Positions 20,601 through 28,144 of a DNA stretch of 64,000 bases are shown one piece after another. The notes below the pieces were generated by a model. The model had not been told where the DNA came from. It saw nothing but the letters and a program-made list of their open reading frames with translations, and did not search any database. The translations under genes and the position numbers were made by a program. Source of the DNA: Inhella crocodyli (GTDB taxonomy: Bacteria; Pseudomonadota; Gammaproteobacteria; Burkholderiales; Burkholderiaceae_C); NCBI RefSeq assembly GCF_004004565.1, contig NZ_SACM01000006.1:124001-188000 (forward strand), in the 5' to 3' direction. Position 1 is the first letter of the stretch. Every line of letters begins with the position of its first letter.

Positions 20601-21510
20601 CAATCGCCTCAAACGGCGTGCGACATGACACCACGAGCCCAACGTTTGGGTTCTTGTCCGTCAGCGATAGCAGGGCGGTAATTGCTTGGCGCCATTCGCG
20701 CCGGCGTCCCTCGTTAACCCCGTCAACGAGAACCAACGCGCGTTCTGCCGCAGTGGCGCCCGCCTCGTTCAGCCATGCGAACTGATCTTCGATCGAGATT
20801 CCTGCTGCCAGTTGGTCTCCGATGTCTGCCATCACGTCGCCCTGGAAGTTCTTGGCGAGCACCAAGACCGTAGGCGCCGACCGGCCCAGACGCTCGGTCG
20901 TAACATCGCACAGCAAGTGTGTCTTGCCGGTGCCCCATTCGCCACCAATCAGAAGGTTCGGCGCAAAGAGAAGCTTGAAAGAGGAACTGGCGGCGTAATC
21001 AATCTCATCGCGCACCACGCTCAAGCATGCGCTGATCGATTGAATGTGACTGCGGATGGCGATGCGCGATGAGGAGTAGCTCCCATCATCAGCACCCAGC
21101 TTCTCTTCCTCTGTCCGCCAGTACGCGCTGTCTTCTAGCAACAGCGCCTTGATCCCGGAGAGATGCGCCGACCATTCATCGCCCGCGGTAGCGTCCCGCA
21201 AGAGCATCCTGGTCATCATTGCGGGGACGAACGCAGTAGCGGCGGCCATCAGCGGATCGATATCAGCTGCTCGCAGACTGGAACTCTTTGCGCGCTTCCA
21301 CTCTTCGGAAAAGTGCTCCAAGACCCTGTCGAATCGGGCCTGCGCCGCGGCCCCGCAAGCTACGTTATCGAGGGCGATTGACAGTGCCTCGATCCTGAGA
21401 TTGGGCGCACCAGGCTCGATCCCAGGGGTGTACCTTTGGCCAGCTTGCTGGATTTGCCTCTTTGATAGACCGACCGTCGCGGCGTAGAGGGATATCGCAT
21501 GGGAAGACAT
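17626..21510 (-). CDS. Large STAND-like P-loop NTPase, candidate defence protein
   Basis: A 1294-residue protein with an about 170-residue N-terminal helical region, a P-loop NTPase core (Walker A GGEWGTGKTH about 188-197; Walker B ALVLVDGVNEG about 255-265; sensor strand VGLVVSCRTP), a winged-helix-like segment, and over 700 residues of helical C-terminal region ending in a beta-rich tail (about 1100-1294). This 'effector/linker-NTPase-long sensor' plan is that of STAND/NACHT-type signalling ATPases, including bacterial anti-phage ones. No nuclease, protease or TIR motif is apparent at the N-terminus. Its position between RM and other defence genes supports a defence role, which is inferred. 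Confidence 0.65.
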   Translation of the reverse strand: MSSHAISLYAATVGLSKRQIQQAGQRYTPGIEPGAPNLRIEALSIALDNVACGAAAQARFDRVLEHFSEEWKRAKSSSLRAADIDPLMAAATAFVPAMMTRMLLRDATAGDEWSAHLSGIKALLLEDSAYWRTEEEKLGADDGSYSSSRIAIRSHIQSISACLSVVRDEIDYAASSSFKLLFAPNLLIGGEWGTGKTHLLCDVTTERLGRSAPTVLVLAKNFQGDVMADIGDQLAAGISIEDQFAWLNEAGATAAERALVLVDGVNEGRRREWRQAITALLSLTDKNPNVGLVVSCRTPFEAIAIHKTDLPRFLRLQHYGFDDQEFDAQTAFFQHYRLPLPEVPLLDREFSRPLTLKLICQSLQKLTDSKVSKGFAGIASGQRGMTFVLESFVNRIGATVEMEFGLKSKGCWFLLKGEDHLVDQRIAGFAPCMATSLRGYVLPTEADNIVAASYPTMPPARRRKLLEALRTNGLIEEDAVWYSTNSGAYKSRIVYRLPYQRFSDHLIARHLLKAYLDSTSADTIKRSFAGNSPLGRVFRLSRTHHRQYEEPGWAQALITEFAERAGNLPPKERELFFALPNSAQDWEAYFEPFIEGLFWRNPKAFTAGTLVVLNKYLGSNGGTWERVVDALAAISTKPSHPFHASRLYKYLAQYSMADRDLRWSEYLRRKYTSPTIHRLLTWAEKLEVASMSRASAVELVALFSLVLTTVVRRDRDLATKALVMIGERFPDVLFAHVLVTLDFNDPYVPERMLAAAYGATLSLVDSERVPGFKTHLGALALELYRRMFAPRANRATHHTLMRDYALGIIEVAQHTACAKLPRTSARHLSRPFARTPSPFTSTGKPDALVTEAIGHAIQMDFGNYTIGRLIPDRANYNHEHPEYVSVRAKIERRMFDLGYRAELFKHVEHDLGRNSWNSRNEHKVDRYGKKYSWIAYFEMWGERDAQRKLPDWRQGERTPDCGVDPTFPRRPPVWSAPIPDLFGEPTTSTEEWVAGGYTPNWKGLLVVPEINGITGDWVLVEGYVRGADELQDRELFAFLRGLFVSRNDVDALRDKFHTTHHSGSDRIPEPASEHYVFGGEPGHRSNYARHLRLPSGRYKRQTQRAFDEYVEDPGPPRRRSLTLKFASMLMREVPPEKDVLYELETPVRRLVPGIRVELPSIRFAWESHHSPHNAFSGFSLPAPSLIQRLDLRCRDREIDFFDANTEPATLYREAGDGWKGNRYELLYVRADLLRRYLSETRQVLVWCNWGERDWRDKIDGFSVRANPARERVYQDRSHVHRSFAQWSPNDSTIV

Positions 21511-21742
21511 GGCGGAACTCTAGGCTGGTGAGGCACCCATACGTGGGTTTGGTGGGACCGCCACTATTGGCACCGCTCCACGAGTTCTGAATGGGTCTCT
21601 ACTAGCTGACGGCCAGGTGGGCTGCTCGGTTCGGTCGAGGAGGTTGCAGGCGCCGTTCCCTCGAGACCAACGGCAGCCTTCCGGCGAAGTGTTTGACGAA
21701 GCGACTGACTGCACTCGCTGCAGAGCCGACACAGTAGAAAAC

Positions 21743-22525
21743 TCACCTGAGCGCGTCCTCCAACGTTGACGCCAGCCTCGACGCGGAGAGCCGCAGTCGC
21801 TCAGTGATCACCGGCTGCCATCGACTCAGGTAGCTGTCGTCGATGAAGCGCCCATCGGGATAAAACCCCACTGTGCTCACGATCCTGCAGGACTCTCCCG
21901 CCCACCGCTCCGGTGCGGCTTCAGCAACCAACTTGCCAGCTCGACCAACTTCGGCGCGAATCGCCCCCCAGCCGCCAGGCCAGTTGTGGAATAAACCGCT
22001 ATCCCACAGCGAGTGCAAGTTCCCGCCTTTGCCAAAGGCCTGGATCTGAAACAAGTTCCCGCCCTTGTCATCCCCAAACGCTGCATGCAGCGGCTGATGT
22101 ACGTCACCCACCAGGTGGACCACCCACTTCAGTGCCTTGAGTCGCTCTTCGGGATCGGTGCTGGTCCGCAGCACCTCCACCTGCCGCTTGATCGCCTCGA
22201 CCACGCACTTCCCATCCGGGCAGTCGCGGCTTCGGTCGTAGTCGCAACCCGCCTCGCGCGTGAAGTTCACGTAGTGCCAGGCGGCGGTCGAGGGACTCCT
22301 AACCCGGTCGGCCCAAGTTGCAATCGTCACCATCGTGGCGCCTGGTTCGGCTGCCAGGATCGCATCGACCTTGGCCTTCGTGGCGGGGCTCAGTTGCTCC
22401 TCGGCTACCTCGGCAATGAGCTCGTGCCCGATCGCACCCCAGGCATGGCTGGAGCTATGCGCTCCTAGCAGCGACATCGCCACCGACGCCACCGCGCCGT
22501 AAAAAGTCCTGCTTCTCTTCATCAT
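21743..22525 (-). CDS. S1/P1-type zinc nuclease (secreted)
   Basis: 260 residues with a signal peptide (MMKRSR, hydrophobic run, cleavage predicted after SSHA). Mature protein would begin with Trp29, whose free amino group is a zinc ligand in S1/P1 nucleases. Other family ligand motifs are visible: WGAIGHEL, TWADRVR, WHYVNF, VHLVGDVHQPLHA, GGNLFQI and LHSLWDSGL. The enzyme hydrolyses single-stranded DNA/RNA in the periplasm or outside the cell. It is divergent from umuD with the LexA box 43 bp from its start, so SOS influence is possible. Start could also be the second Met (22522). Confidence 0.88.
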   Translation of the reverse strand: MMKRSRTFYGAVASVAMSLLGAHSSSHAWGAIGHELIAEVAEEQLSPATKAKVDAILAAEPGATMVTIATWADRVRSPSTAAWHYVNFTREAGCDYDRSRDCPDGKCVVEAIKRQVEVLRTSTDPEERLKALKWVVHLVGDVHQPLHAAFGDDKGGNLFQIQAFGKGGNLHSLWDSGLFHNWPGGWGAIRAEVGRAGKLVAEAAPERWAGESCRIVSTVGFYPDGRFIDDSYLSRWQPVITERLRLSASRLASTLEDALR

Positions 22526-22567
22526 CCATATCCGATCAACAAGCTCGCCAAAGGCAAGCTCGATACA

Positions 22568-22583
22568 CTGTATGCATGCACAG
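22568..22583. promoter_or_regulatory. LexA (SOS) box
   Basis: CTGTATGCATGCACAG fits the CTGT-N8-ACAG LexA consensus and is almost fully palindromic. It overlaps the umuD ATG (22576). A -10-like TACACT (22564-22569) would place transcription initiation at or near that ATG. LexA bound here would block umuDC, and possibly the divergent nuclease. Confidence 0.85.
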
Positions 22584-23028
22584 TACCGACGAGGCCGCAG
22601 CGGACGCCAGGGAGCCCATTCGGCTCGCTGTGTCTCCGGCGCTCGTCCATGTGCTGGGCTGCACCCTGCAAGCTGGCTTTCCGTCGCCGGCCGAGGATCA
22701 TGCCGTCAAGCGCCTGGACCTCAACGAGGTCTTGATCAAGCACCCGCTGTCGACCTACCTGATGCGCGTGCGCGGCCCGTCGATGCGCGAAGCCGGCATC
22801 GATGACGGCGACGTGGTCTTGGTCGACAAGGCCATCAAGCCAGCCCACGGCCACGTGGTCGTGGCGGTCGTTGACAACGAGTTCACCGTCAAGCGCCTGT
22901 GGAAGCGCGGCAGCAACCTCAAGCTCCAGGCTGCGAACCCCACATTCCCCGACATCGTTCCTCGCGAGGGACAGACCGTCGAGGTGTGGGGCGTGGTCAC
23001 CTGCGCCATCAAGCAGATGCGGGTCTGA
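22576..23028 (+). CDS. umuD: UmuD-type translesion polymerase V subunit / LexA-fold self-cleaving protein
   Basis: A 150-residue S24 peptidase-fold protein. On RecA-ssDNA stimulation it self-cleaves at the Ala-Gly of LQAGFPSP (about 31-33) using Ser in RGPSMREAG (about 68) and Lys in EFTVKRL (about 103). The cleaved form joins UmuC as DNA polymerase V. RLDLNEVLI is a family signature after the cleavage site. The N-terminal 20 residues are poorly conserved. Because the LexA box overlaps ATG 22576, either the mRNA is leaderless or the true start is the in-frame GTG at 22630. It is followed 23 bp later by umuC. Confidence 0.9.
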   Translation: MHSTDEAAADAREPIRLAVSPALVHVLGCTLQAGFPSPAEDHAVKRLDLNEVLIKHPLSTYLMRVRGPSMREAGIDDGDVVLVDKAIKPAHGHVVVAVVDNEFTVKRLWKRGSNLKLQAANPTFPDIVPREGQTVEVWGVVTCAIKQMRV

Positions 23029-23051
23029 GCGAAACCTCCTTCGCGGTCCCC

Positions 23052-24410
23052 ATGTCGTCCCCATCACTCGCCCAGTTCGCCCTGGTCGACGGCAACAACT
23101 TCTACGTGTCGTGCGAGCGCGTGTTTCGCCCGGCACTCGTCGGAAGGCCCGTCATCGTCCTGTCCAACAACGACGGCTGCGCGATCGCACGCAGCAACGA
23201 GGCCAAGGCCTTGGGCATCAAGATGGGCGCGCCCTGGTTCCAAATCAAGCACCTGGAGGCCGATGCCAACCTTGTCGCCTTGTCCGCCAACTTCGAGCTC
23301 TACGGCGACATGAGCGACCGGATGATGCAAGTGGTGGGGCGCTTTGCGCCGGTCCAGGAGATCTACTCGATCGACGAGTCGTTCCTGGACTTCGAGGGCA
23401 TCCGAGACGACCTCGTGACCCTGGGTAAGCGCCTGCGCGCCGAGGTGCTCGCCGCCACCGGCATCCCGACCTGCGTCGGTTTTGGTCCCACCAAGACCCT
23501 GGCCAAGCTCGCGAACCACATTGGCAAGACCGCGGAGCGCAAGCCAGGCCTGTACCCCGCCGACCTGGCCCAGGTGTGCAACCTGGGGGCTGAGGGCAAG
23601 CAGGGGACGGCACGCCTCGGTCAGCTGTTCCGGGCGACCGAGGTGGGCGAGGTCTGGGGCGTGGGCCCACGCATCTCAGCCCAACTCAATGCGGCTGGCG
23701 TGGCGACCGTGGCCGACCTGATCAAGCTCGATCTCGCCACGATCCGCAAGCGCTTCAGCGTGGTCCTAGAGCGGACGGTCATGGAGCTGCGCGGCACGCG
23801 GTGCATCGCTTTCGACGACGAGCCCGCGGCCAAACAGCAGATCATGTGCTCGCGGAGTTTTGGGACGCCGGTGCTGCAGCTCGACGAGCTCGTGGAGGCC
23901 GTGACGGTCTTTGCCAGCCGCGCGGCTGAGAAGCTGCGAGGGCAGGGGAGTGCCACGGGGGCGGTCTCGGTGTTCATCCGCACCAGCCCGTTCCGCAAGC
24001 AAGACCGGCAGTACAGCCAGAGCGTCACCGTCCCTTTGCGCCGCCCAACAGGCGACACGCATGCCATCGTGTCTTCGGCGGTCAGAGGGCTCGAGGCCAT
24101 CTACCGCGACGGGTACCGGTACGCCAAGGCGGGCGTCATGCTGCTCGACCTGCAGCCGAAGGATCTGGCGCAAGGCGAGCTGGACTTGGTAGGGGGCTCA
24201 GGCCCCGACGGCACCAGCCACGACGAAGGGCGGGACCGAAGCCGACTGATGTCCGCGATCGACCGGGTCAACCAGCGCTACGGGCGCGGCTCGCTGACGG
24301 TCGCCAGTGCCGGCACAGAGGCCGTCGCCAAGAGCTGGACGATGCGCCAAGACCGGCGCACCCAGCGGTACACGACATCGTGGGACGAAATGCCCATCGC
24401 CAGGGCTTGA
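23052..24410 (+). CDS. umuC: DNA polymerase V catalytic subunit UmuC
   Basis: A 452-residue Y-family polymerase that copies past DNA lesions with UmuD'2 and RecA. Catalytic acidic residues are in ALVDGNNFYVSCERVF (about 9-24) and YSIDESFLDFEG (about 107-118). Helix-hairpin-helix (VWGVGPRISAQLNAAGV), little-finger and DUF4113-like C-terminal (SWTMRQDRRTQRYTTSWDE) regions follow. The frame opens upstream, but ATG 23052 gives the family N-terminus. Being island-borne, umuDC is probably an accessory copy that confers SOS mutagenesis with mobility. Confidence 0.95.
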   Translation: MSSPSLAQFALVDGNNFYVSCERVFRPALVGRPVIVLSNNDGCAIARSNEAKALGIKMGAPWFQIKHLEADANLVALSANFELYGDMSDRMMQVVGRFAPVQEIYSIDESFLDFEGIRDDLVTLGKRLRAEVLAATGIPTCVGFGPTKTLAKLANHIGKTAERKPGLYPADLAQVCNLGAEGKQGTARLGQLFRATEVGEVWGVGPRISAQLNAAGVATVADLIKLDLATIRKRFSVVLERTVMELRGTRCIAFDDEPAAKQQIMCSRSFGTPVLQLDELVEAVTVFASRAAEKLRGQGSATGAVSVFIRTSPFRKQDRQYSQSVTVPLRRPTGDTHAIVSSAVRGLEAIYRDGYRYAKAGVMLLDLQPKDLAQGELDLVGGSGPDGTSHDEGRDRSRLMSAIDRVNQRYGRGSLTVASAGTEAVAKSWTMRQDRRTQRYTTSWDEMPIARA

Positions 24411-24517
24411 GCCCGAGGACTGTCAGATCACGCCGTGCCGCTGCCAAATGCAGCAGGGAACAAGCCATCAAAAGGGCATGGCTCATCTGGTGAGCCAGCA
24501 GGGTCCTAGTCTGACCT

Positions 24518-24588
24518 CGCCAGCCCAGCATCCAAGGGTCGACGGATCAAGGGAAGCCCTTGGATCGCTTGGGGCTGGCGCCAGTTTT
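24518..24588 (+). terminator. Large imperfect inverted repeat after umuC
   Basis: CGCCAGCCCAGCATCCAAGGG (two halves, 24518-24538) pairs imperfectly with CCCTTGGAT and GGGGCTGGCG (24557-24580), loop about 18 nt, followed by CCAGTTTTGG. It could terminate umuDC transcription or act as a conditional attenuator before the OGFr_N gene. Confidence 0.5.
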
Positions 24589-24615
24589 GGACCCACCTTT
24601 GTTGGAAATCTCACG

Positions 24616-25269
24616 ATGCCCTGCGAACTTTGGCTGTATCCCGAATTCTTGGGATCTCTCGACCCGCAAAGCAGCGCAGACTGGCACCAACGCCACTCAC
24701 GACGATCCATGAGCCAAGCCCTCTTGAGCTTCTTGCGCGGTGAAGGCCCCGACGGGGCCGGCAGGACCTTGAACGAGGTCCTCGGCAGAGACGACGACTG
24801 GTGGGAGGCCAAGCACGACTTTGTGCAGTGGCTGTTCCCCAACCCCCTTCCCAGCCGAGCGAACCCACGAGCGCCTTTGTTGAGCGATGCCGTGATCGAA
24901 GTCGTTCAAAGGGACGCTGAGATTCAGGCCAACGTGGACCGGGCATTGCTGCGCTTCACGCAGTTCCTGGGCTTCGAATTGACCGACGAGGGTTACGTCC
25001 TCCTTGAGAGTTGGCCAACAGCCAAGAAGCGCTGGTTCAGCCGAGACACCCACAACGGCATGCGCCTGACGCGCACCCTGAAGTTCCTTACGGGCATCGG
25101 CCGTGAGGAGCAAGCCGAGGTGCTGGTGGCCGCCTTGCTGAAGATGTGCCGAGACGAGGTGGGCTGTGGCATCACGCCAATGACCCGCAGCTACTGGCGC
25201 TCGACTCTCGATATGGCGCTTGCACCCGTTCCCCGGACTTTCGTTGCTCGGGCGGTCGTCAATGCCTGA
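24616..25269 (+). CDS. OGFr_N-domain protein
   Basis: 217 residues from ATG 24616 (GGAAA about ten bases before it; ATG 24709 is an alternative). The central segment FLRGEGPDGAGRTLNEVLG, DDDWWEAKHDFVQWLFPN and PLPSRANPRAPLLSD matches the 'opioid growth factor receptor conserved region' family (OGFr_N), known in bacteria as a domain of unknown function: pD-x-x-GR, then E-x-x-H-D-F-(V/I)-Q-W-L-F-P. The C-terminal half is helical. No catalytic residues are established. It lies downstream of SOS-controlled umuC, separated by a hairpin, and overlaps the next small gene by 8 bp. Biological role unknown. Confidence 0.75.
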   Translation: MPCELWLYPEFLGSLDPQSSADWHQRHSRRSMSQALLSFLRGEGPDGAGRTLNEVLGRDDDWWEAKHDFVQWLFPNPLPSRANPRAPLLSDAVIEVVQRDAEIQANVDRALLRFTQFLGFELTDEGYVLLESWPTAKKRWFSRDTHNGMRLTRTLKFLTGIGREEQAEVLVAALLKMCRDEVGCGITPMTRSYWRSTLDMALAPVPRTFVARAVVNA

Positions 25270-25513
25270 CGCCACATCGCCGAAGGACGGTGCCGAGTTC
25301 AGCGGCATCCCTCCTGACGAGCAAGCGGCCTTCGCGCACTACGTCGCGGTGGGCGAGGCCTACATGGCGCGCTTCGGACATCACGTTCCTCAGCCTGCGA
25401 TGGTCAGCTTCGAAGCCGTGACCGTGCAGATGGAGAAGGCCCTGAAGCTAGGCAAGCCGATCTCGCACAACCACGACTGGTGGTCATACCTCCCACCCGG
25501 CGCAGACGCCTGA
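25262..25513 (+). CDS. Small hypothetical protein overlapping the OGFr_N gene
   Basis: 83 residues, acidic, no signal peptide. The ATG lies inside the end of the OGFr_N gene (8-bp overlap), suggesting translational coupling. Visible blocks are IPPDEQAAFAHYVAVGEAYMARFGHHVPQPAMVSF (helical; shown as positions 16-50 only in outline) and HNHDWWSYLPPG near the C-terminus. I do not recognise a family. The overlap suggests a partner or accessory subunit of the OGFr_N protein. Confidence 0.6.
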   Translation: MPDATSPKDGAEFSGIPPDEQAAFAHYVAVGEAYMARFGHHVPQPAMVSFEAVTVQMEKALKLGKPISHNHDWWSYLPPGADA

Positions 25514-25516
25514 GCG

Positions 25517-25786
25517 TCAGCGTCGCACCAGGGCAGGCTGCAGCCGGTCCAGCGCCGACTCGGGGCTTGCGCCCTGGCCGCGTTTGGCGAGGTCGGCCTC
25601 GGTGGTCTGAGATCTCGGACGCGAGCGTCGCTCGCCACCGGCGGCCAACCACTCGCCGAACGAGCTGTCGCGCACTTCGAGACCGGTGAGTGGTGGGCAC
25701 ACCTGCGTACCGATGCTCGGGACTCGCTGCGAGCCAGCATGGACAGGCAGGCTGGAGAGAGGGCGGAGGGATTTGGTGGAGTTCAT
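25517..25786 (-). CDS. Small hypothetical protein A with GLEV...WLAAGG motif
   Basis: 89 residues, starting at ATG 25786 with GGAG just before it (GTG 25795 is possible). It contains PPLTGLEVRD, then SSFGEWLAAGGERRSRPR. The same pattern PP-x(1,2)-GLEV-x5-F-x-x-WLAAGG-(E/D)-RR occurs in the protein encoded on the other strand at 25912-26157, so the two are paralogues or share a domain. The remainder is low-complexity and basic. Conservation of the same motif in two opposite-strand frames supports both as real. Function unknown. Confidence 0.5.
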   Translation of the reverse strand: MNSTKSLRPLSSLPVHAGSQRVPSIGTQVCPPLTGLEVRDSSFGEWLAAGGERRSRPRSQTTEADLAKRGQGASPESALDRLQPALVRR

Positions 25787-25911
25787 GGGCTCCACTTTGT
25801 GCAGCAGCCACCGCTGAACCCAGCCCCCCGAAAGGGCCCCCCCAACGGACGCCGTCCCCCCGACGGGTTCCCACCAAAGGGGGATGGAGCGTATCGGGCG
25901 AAATTGTGACG

Positions 25912-26157
25912 ATGCAGGCCATGAACACCAACCCGATGCTGGCTATGAACACCAATCACCGCACCGTCGTTCCCGCTCCCGCCTGGGCCTTGGAGGTACT
26001 CCGCGAGCGTCGGATCAGCAGCGCCCTCCAAGGATTGACGCCCCCCCGCCTTGCCGGGCTCGAGGTGGCCGAGTGCCCCTTCGAAGCTTGGCTAGCGGCG
26101 GGCGGTGACAGGCGGCTGATGCCGAGGCCCCTGCCAGGCTCGATGAGCATGCACTGA
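25912..26157 (+). CDS. Small hypothetical protein B, paralogue of protein A
   Basis: 81 residues from ATG 25912 (25921 and 25945 are in-frame alternatives; the DNA there is a direct repeat of ATGAACACCAA). It contains ALEVLRERRISSALQG, then PPRLAGLEVAE and PFEAWLAAGGDRRLMPR, matching protein A of the opposite strand. No signal peptide or catalytic residue is seen. It is divergent from protein A across a 125-bp shared upstream region and converges on the KAP NTPase gene. Function unknown. Confidence 0.5.
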   Translation: MQAMNTNPMLAMNTNHRTVVPAPAWALEVLRERRISSALQGLTPPRLAGLEVAECPFEAWLAAGGDRRLMPRPLPGSMSMH

Positions 26158-26413
26158 CGCTACTTTCGAAATCACGGCTCTAGGCTGGCAGCGGTCGGTC
26201 GCTACAGATCACGCCAAGGGCCTCTCCCGCCCCTGAGCCGACGTGCCGGAGTCGGACTGCCTCTAGGGAAGAGGTTGTCCAACACGGTCGAGGTGCATGT
26301 TCTGGAGAGGGCCGACATTGAGGTGGTCGGCTTGGTCGGGGGCCACAAGCTGGACAAGCTCGACAGGGCCAAGTAGGGCAAGTCGCCGGGATGAGTTTTT
26401 GGCTAGGTGGCCC

Positions 26414-28144
26414 TCACGACGGATCAGCTTGCGCCTCTGGTGGCTGGGTGAGCTCAACCGCCAAAGCGGTCCTGGCGAAGAGCTTCTTAACCAACGCTGA
26501 GAGCCGAGGTGAGTTCGAGTCGTTCGCAATCGCTCGGCAGGCATCGATGAAGTGCTGGGTCGCCGTGCCGAAGTGGGCGTCGAAAGTCTCCCGCTGAAGG
26601 CGCATTTCGATCATCCTGCGCATGAATCGACGCAGAGTGTCTATGTCCATGCCCCGTATAGCGGCATCGAAATCCTCAGCCGAAGCCCGTCTCATTGCCA
26701 TCTCTTGCAGAGTACCCCACCCGCTGTTATCGATGATGCTTATGCAGGCGTCGACCACCGACGCGCTAGCTTGTACGCGCGCCTTGGCGGCATCGAACGC
26801 CACCTTGATGTCTGGATGGATCGGGCTATTGAACGGGTTGTCGTCATCGAAATCATGGTGATCCCCGGCCTCAAAGGCCGCTATCCACGCGTCGACGATT
26901 GCTTGGCCAAGATTTTGCCCATCGGTGATCTCGGAAAGAGTATCGAAAAGCTGGGTCGCGACGTAGGGACTTAGCAAGTCGGCATTGGAAGGGAACTGGC
27001 TGGCCTCAGCCAGCAGCTCGGCGTCGCTTACCCGATGGTCCCAGAAGGCTCTGTTCAAAAAGTCGCGCGCCGCCTGCCTGACTTGCAGAGCCAGAGTCTC
27101 AGCGACGTATCTGTCGATGATGGCCTGAATTCGGTTTGCATCGAACAGCCCAGACTCCAAGAATTCGACAAGTACCTTTTCGAACTCATCGCAGCCATGG
27201 ATACCGAGTTCTTGGATAAGCAGACGCCAGCGATCCTCGCGCTTTTCCTGCTCGGTCTGCTCTGAGTTCTTGTCCCGACCGAAGTGCATCCAGTCTGGGT
27301 TTCCCACATTCAGTGCGAATTGGAAGTCGGGCCCGTCTGAAATGCCGCGATAGTGAATCGCGGAGAACAGGACGATCGCCGGCAATACACGCGCCTGGAT
27401 CGCTTGGTCCAAGTCTCGGCCGGCCAAGATCTGGTTAGCGGTCTTCAACACCTTGCCCACGATGCGGATGTTGGTTAGTCCGCAGACGGCAATCGCTCGC
27501 GCCAGCGTCTGCTCATACTTCGACGGCGTCAGCTTGATGGCGATCGAGAACGCCTCCTCCGGGGAGGTCGATAGCCTGACTTCCTCGTCAATGACCTTTT
27601 CGCGGAAGGTCGCCCACAGCTTCGCCTGATCGCCGTCAGTAGACAGTTGGTCGTCATTCAGCACCAAGACAAACCTCACGCAGAACTGCTTGGAATAGTC
27701 GTCGATGAAGCCCAGGACCTCGTCGATGCCAAGCTTCACGTGCTTGCGCTCGATGTCGTCAATGACCACCAGCTTGTTCCGAAGCACCACCGGCGCCATC
27801 AACAACACGTTGAGGTCTTTGAGGGCTGCCATCGCTTTGTAGTGCTGCGAGGCGGCAGTCACGCCAGCGTTAAAAAGGCCCTTGATGCCATCGAACACGC
27901 CGCCATGCGATTCGACACCAGGAATGGCAGATTCAATCAGCTTGCGTTTGACTTGGTCGACACTCGAGAGGCCGAACAGCGAAACGTAAAGGGCCTTCTT
28001 GACCTTCTCATCGCCCGAAGCATCCTTCACCTCGTTCCAGAGGTGCGTCTTGCCGGTGCCCCACTTGCCCGACAGCGCGATGACCCCGTTGTCGGGCTGC
28101 TCAAGCAAGCGGACCAACCGTTCCTTGGTTCTTCTAAGCGACAT
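26414..28144 (-). CDS. KAP-type P-loop NTPase
   Basis: 576 residues starting at ATG 28144, preceded by a very strong ribosome site (AAGGAGGAGAGC). Near the N-terminus a Walker A SGKWGTGKTHLW (about 22-33) is followed by a long insert and Walker B LVVIDDIERK (about 128-137) then FVLVLNDDQL. This is the compact KAP-family arrangement, with an insert between the two motifs and an aspartate-rich Walker B. The remaining about 400 residues are helical with an acidic HHDFDDDNP patch. KAP NTPases are often membrane-associated, but clear membrane spans are not obvious here. Defence involvement is inferred from context. Confidence 0.75.
   Translation of the reverse strand: MSLRRTKERLVRLLEQPDNGVIALSGKWGTGKTHLWNEVKDASGDEKVKKALYVSLFGLSSVDQVKRKLIESAIPGVESHGGVFDGIKGLFNAGVTAASQHYKAMAALKDLNVLLMAPVVLRNKLVVIDDIERKHVKLGIDEVLGFIDDYSKQFCVRFVLVLNDDQLSTDGDQAKLWATFREKVIDEEVRLSTSPEEAFSIAIKLTPSKYEQTLARAIAVCGLTNIRIVGKVLKTANQILAGRDLDQAIQARVLPAIVLFSAIHYRGISDGPDFQFALNVGNPDWMHFGRDKNSEQTEQEKREDRWRLLIQELGIHGCDEFEKVLVEFLESGLFDANRIQAIIDRYVAETLALQVRQAARDFLNRAFWDHRVSDAELLAEASQFPSNADLLSPYVATQLFDTLSEITDGQNLGQAIVDAWIAAFEAGDHHDFDDDNPFNSPIHPDIKVAFDAAKARVQASASVVDACISIIDNSGWGTLQEMAMRRASAEDFDAAIRGMDIDTLRRFMRRMIEMRLQRETFDAHFGTATQHFIDACRAIANDSNSPRLSALVKKLFARTALAVELTQPPEAQADPS

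Noticed and set aside
26200-26375. Open plus-strand stretch reading about VEVHVLERADIEVVGLVGG
   Set aside because: No usable start codon or ribosome site and no recognised relative; could be a fragment, but too weak to list.
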